A stretch of DNA of 64,000 nucleotides from UBA4732 sp963823075. GTDB taxonomy: Bacteria; Planctomycetota; Planctomycetia; Gemmatales; Gemmataceae. The stretch is taken from NCBI GenBank assembly GCA_963823075.1, contig CAWGKE010000013.1, positions 124,001 to 188,000 of the forward strand. Direction: 5' to 3'. Of this stretch, positions 61,719-64,000 are shown one piece after another. Made by a program: the position numbers and the translations under genes. The first letter of the stretch is position 1, and every line of letters starts with the position of its first letter. The notes below the pieces were generated by a model. The model ran no database searches and was not told the DNA's origin. It saw only the letters and a program-made list of their open reading frames with translations.

Positions 61719-63080
61719 ATGTGTACTCGGCAATGGTCCTTGTTGCTTGCGTCGGTTGCGGCCCTCGCCGCGCCGGGAATCTGGATGGCGTTGCGGGCCA
61801 ATCCCGTCGCGGCGCCTCCCGCCCCGCCGTCGGCGCCGGCCGGCGCGACGGCCGTGGACGCGGCCCCTCTCGCGGGGACGGCCGGCTGCTCGGCGCGGGG
61901 CTGCCACGGCCGCATTGGGCCGGGACCGGAAGCCGTCCGTCAGAACGAATTCTCCCTCTGGCTGGGGCGGGACAAGCACGCCCAGGCGTATGAGGCCCTC
62001 CTGGGAAAGCAGGGCGGCGACATCGCCCGCAAGGTGTTTGGGGAGGGACACACCGCCTCAACGGAACCGGCCTGCCTGGCCTGCCACACCAACCCTCACG
62101 CCGCGGCCGGCGGTTCGGCCCTGCTCAAGGAGGAACAGCAGCAGGGCGTCGGCTGCGAAGCCTGCCACGGCGGGGCCGAGCGCTGGCTGCCGTTGCACAC
62201 GAGCCAGGAATGGAAGCACTACACCCCCGAAATCAAAGCGACTTACGGGATGGCGCCGGTGGGAGATCAGGCGGCGCTGGCCGAGACGTGCGTGGGCTGC
62301 CACATCGGCGCCCCCGCGGATCCGGCCAAGGGGCTGCCGCTGCGCGACATGAACCATGACATGATCGCGGCGGGGCATCCGCGGCTGGCGTTCGAGTTCG
62401 GGGCGTTCCGGGCCAACCTTCCGCCGCACTGGGACGAAGCGGCGAAGAAGCGGCCCGCCGATTTCGAGGCGCACGTCTGGGCCGTCGGCCAGGTCGTTTC
62501 GGCGCAAGCGGCCCTGCGGCTGCTCGCCGACCGAGCCGGCGACGAGAAGCGGCCGTGGCCGGAGTTCGCGGAGTACGACTGCTCCGCCTGCCATCACGAC
62601 TTGGAAGCCCCGAGCTGGCGACAGGATCGCGGCTACGAGGGCCGATCGCCGGGGTCGCTTCCGTGGGGTGGGTGGTACGCCGCCATGCCCCGCCGGCTCG
62701 ACCCGTCCCTTGCCGGCGACTTCGACGGCATGGCCGCGGCGATGGCGACGCCCCTGAAGGAGGACCGGAAGAAGCTGCGCGACCAGGCGCACGCGCTTGC
62801 CGAGAAACTGCATCCGGTCAGCCCGGACGAGGTCGGCAAGACGCTCGCCTCTCTCAGGCCGCCGCCGGGCGGTCCCGCGCCCGACTGGGAGACGGCGGAA
62901 CAGCTTTACCTGGCCGCCGCCGCCCTGAGCCAGGCTCAGGGCGATGACAGCTCCGAAAAGTTGTTGAACGACCTCTCCCGGAAGCTGGCCCGGCCGCGCG
63001 AGTTCGGCTGGCCGGAGGGATACCGGCCCGCCCTGTTCCTCAAGGATTTCGATAACGCTCTCCCAGGACCTGGAAAGTAG
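61719..63080 (+). CDS. pentaheme c-type cytochrome (cytochrome c554-like)
   Basis: 453 residues from ATG 61719; an in-frame GTG 21 bases upstream is possible. Signal or anchor 'LLLASVAALAAPGIWMAL'. Heme motifs: CSARGCH (an unusual CX4CH), CLACH, CEACH, CVGCH and CSACH. 'CLACHTNPHAAA', 'GVGCEACHGGAERWL', 'CVGCHIGAP' and 'AEYDCSACHHDLEAP' follow the cytochrome c554 pattern. Divergent from the b-type gene; a strong hairpin lies between them. Probably an extra-cytoplasmic electron carrier or terminal part of the same chain. Confidence 0.85.
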   Translation: MCTRQWSLLLASVAALAAPGIWMALRANPVAAPPAPPSAPAGATAVDAAPLAGTAGCSARGCHGRIGPGPEAVRQNEFSLWLGRDKHAQAYEALLGKQGGDIARKVFGEGHTASTEPACLACHTNPHAAAGGSALLKEEQQQGVGCEACHGGAERWLPLHTSQEWKHYTPEIKATYGMAPVGDQAALAETCVGCHIGAPADPAKGLPLRDMNHDMIAAGHPRLAFEFGAFRANLPPHWDEAAKKRPADFEAHVWAVGQVVSAQAALRLLADRAGDEKRPWPEFAEYDCSACHHDLEAPSWRQDRGYEGRSPGSLPWGGWYAAMPRRLDPSLAGDFDGMAAAMATPLKEDRKKLRDQAHALAEKLHPVSPDEVGKTLASLRPPPGGPAPDWETAEQLYLAAAALSQAQGDDSSEKLLNDLSRKLARPREFGWPEGYRPALFLKDFDNALPGPGK

Positions 63081-63125
63081 TACACAATCCGGCCGCACCC
63101 GGCCGGACCAGCACCCGGAGGCCCC

Positions 63126-64000
63126 ATGAACGAGCCGCAGGGAATCGACCAGAAGTGCATCAACACGATCCGCACCCTCGCAATGGACGCCGTGCAGGCG
63201 GCCAACTCGGGGCACCCGGGCACGCCCATGGCGCTGGCCCCCGTCGCCTACTGCCTGTGGCAGAACTTCCTCCGCTTCGACCCCGAAGACCCCATCTGGC
63301 CCAACCGCGATCGCTTCGTCCTGTCGGTCGGCCACGCCTCCATGCTGCTCTACTCCCTGCTGCACCTGACCGGCGTGAAGGCGGTCAGCAAGGAGTACGA
63401 GTCGCTGGGCGACGTCTCGGTCCCCCTGGAGGACGTGAAGCGTTTCCGCCAGCTCGACAGCAAGTGCCCCGGCCATCCCGAATACCGCTGGACCTCCGGC
63501 GTCGAGACGACCACGGGGCCGCTCGGCCAGGGCGTCGCCACCAGCGTCGGCATGGCCCTCGCCGGCCAGTGGATGGCGCGCCGCTACAACCGGCCGGACT
63601 TCGAGCTGTTCGACTTCGACGTGTACGCCATCTGCGGCGACGGCTGCATGATGGAGGGCATTTCCGGCGAGGCGGCCTCGCTGGCCGGACACCTCCAGCT
63701 GTCGAACCTCTGCTGGATCTACGACAACAACCGCATCACCATTGAGGGCAACACCGCCCTCTCCTTCAGCGAGGACGTGGCGACGCGCTTCATCGGCTAC
63801 GGCTGGAACGTCACCCGCGTCGGCGACGCCAACGATCAGGACATGCTCTCGCGCGCCTTCCGCACCTTCCAGAAGACGCCGGGCCGGCCGACGCTCATCA
63901 TCGTGGACAGCCACATCGCTTTCGGGGCGCCGAGCAAGCAGGACACGAGCGGCGCCCACGGCGAGCCGCTCGGCGAGGAGGAGATCAAGGGCGCCAAGCG
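63126..64000 (+). CDS. tkt: transketolase, N-terminal part (3' truncated by window)
   Basis: ATG 63126 behind CGGAGG. 'ANSGHPGTPMALAPVAY', 'DRFVLSVGHASMLLYSLLHL', 'HPEYRWTSGVETTTGPLGQGVATSVGMALA', 'CGDGCMMEGISGEAASLAGHLQLSNLCWIYDNNRITIEG' hold the thiamine diphosphate motif (GDG...NN) of transketolase. About 290 of roughly 670 residues are visible. Transfers two-carbon units in the pentose phosphate or Calvin cycle. Forty-five bases after the cytochrome gene. Confidence 0.95.
   Translation, partial: MNEPQGIDQKCINTIRTLAMDAVQAANSGHPGTPMALAPVAYCLWQNFLRFDPEDPIWPNRDRFVLSVGHASMLLYSLLHLTGVKAVSKEYESLGDVSVPLEDVKRFRQLDSKCPGHPEYRWTSGVETTTGPLGQGVATSVGMALAGQWMARRYNRPDFELFDFDVYAICGDGCMMEGISGEAASLAGHLQLSNLCWIYDNNRITIEGNTALSFSEDVATRFIGYGWNVTRVGDANDQDMLSRAFRTFQKTPGRPTLIIVDSHIAFGAPSKQDTSGAHGEPLGEEEIKGAK

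Overview
High-GC bacterial chromosome segment, most likely a planctomycete of the Gemmata/Zavarzinella type. This rests on family signatures rather than any marker-gene tree: two secreted PQQ-like beta-propellers beginning 'WPQWRGP', a DUF1571 lipoprotein, exported proteins with an N-terminal 'LExLExRxVPS' motif, a PEP-CTERM protein, many hybrid or fused domain proteins, and many dispersed palindromes between genes.

Layout. 1-9294: an ABC uptake locus with four substrate-binding proteins carrying OmpA-like C-termini (first one cut by the window edge), a small membrane protein, a lipoprotein binding protein, permease and ATPase. 9385-18651: housekeeping and assorted genes (PQQ propeller, ClpP-like protease, DUF3501 protein, aquaporin, DUF1571 lipoprotein, response regulator, groES, metF, gamma-glutamyltransferase). 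18735-22404: two secreted proteins, one built of 37-residue repeats and one a beta-helix/DUF4214 protein. 23338-31325: a compact type II fatty-acid/polyketide-like cassette (dehydratase, ketoreductase, ACP, dehydratase, KS-beta, KS-alpha) followed by an alpha/beta hydrolase and a GH3-type acyl-adenylating enzyme. In both the dehydratase pair and the ketosynthase pair one partner has lost catalytic residues, as in enzyme/pseudoenzyme heterodimers.

31247-39840 is an integrated element (about 8.6 kb) bounded by 47-bp perfect direct repeats. It sits in the 3' end of the GH3 gene and swaps that gene's C-terminus. It carries a tyrosine integrase, a prim-pol/DUF3987 replication protein, small phage-like proteins, a palindromic operator pair and a PEP-CTERM gene later split by an IS. 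A second copy of that IS landed on the stop codon of the displaced GH3 tail, an IS5-family element then landed in that copy's target duplication, and a 78-bp MITE with the IS5 ends sits in a neighbouring SMI1/KNR4-type gene.

42965-54385 holds an effector-binding-domain protein, a STAND ATPase, ilvC, an M19 dipeptidase, a hybrid histidine kinase, small membrane and lipoproteins, a second PQQ propeller, an HtpX-like protease and a WD40 remnant. 54441-63080 is a redox gene cluster: a protein fusing NuoG-like Fe-S domains, two cyclic-nucleotide-binding domains and a four-cluster ferredoxin module; a NuoE-NuoF fusion; a decaheme cytochrome c; a b-type membrane protein; and a pentaheme cytochrome c. 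Together they look like an NADH-to-cytochrome-c electron path that I cannot match to a described complex. The window ends inside a transketolase gene.

At least nine single-base indels break otherwise well-conserved genes (near 1779, 4735, 27864, 44958, 46478, 46500, 49698, 50765, 51043). Their number, and the presence of ilvC among them, suggests sequence errors rather than true pseudogenes. I saw no rRNA, tRNA or CRISPR array.
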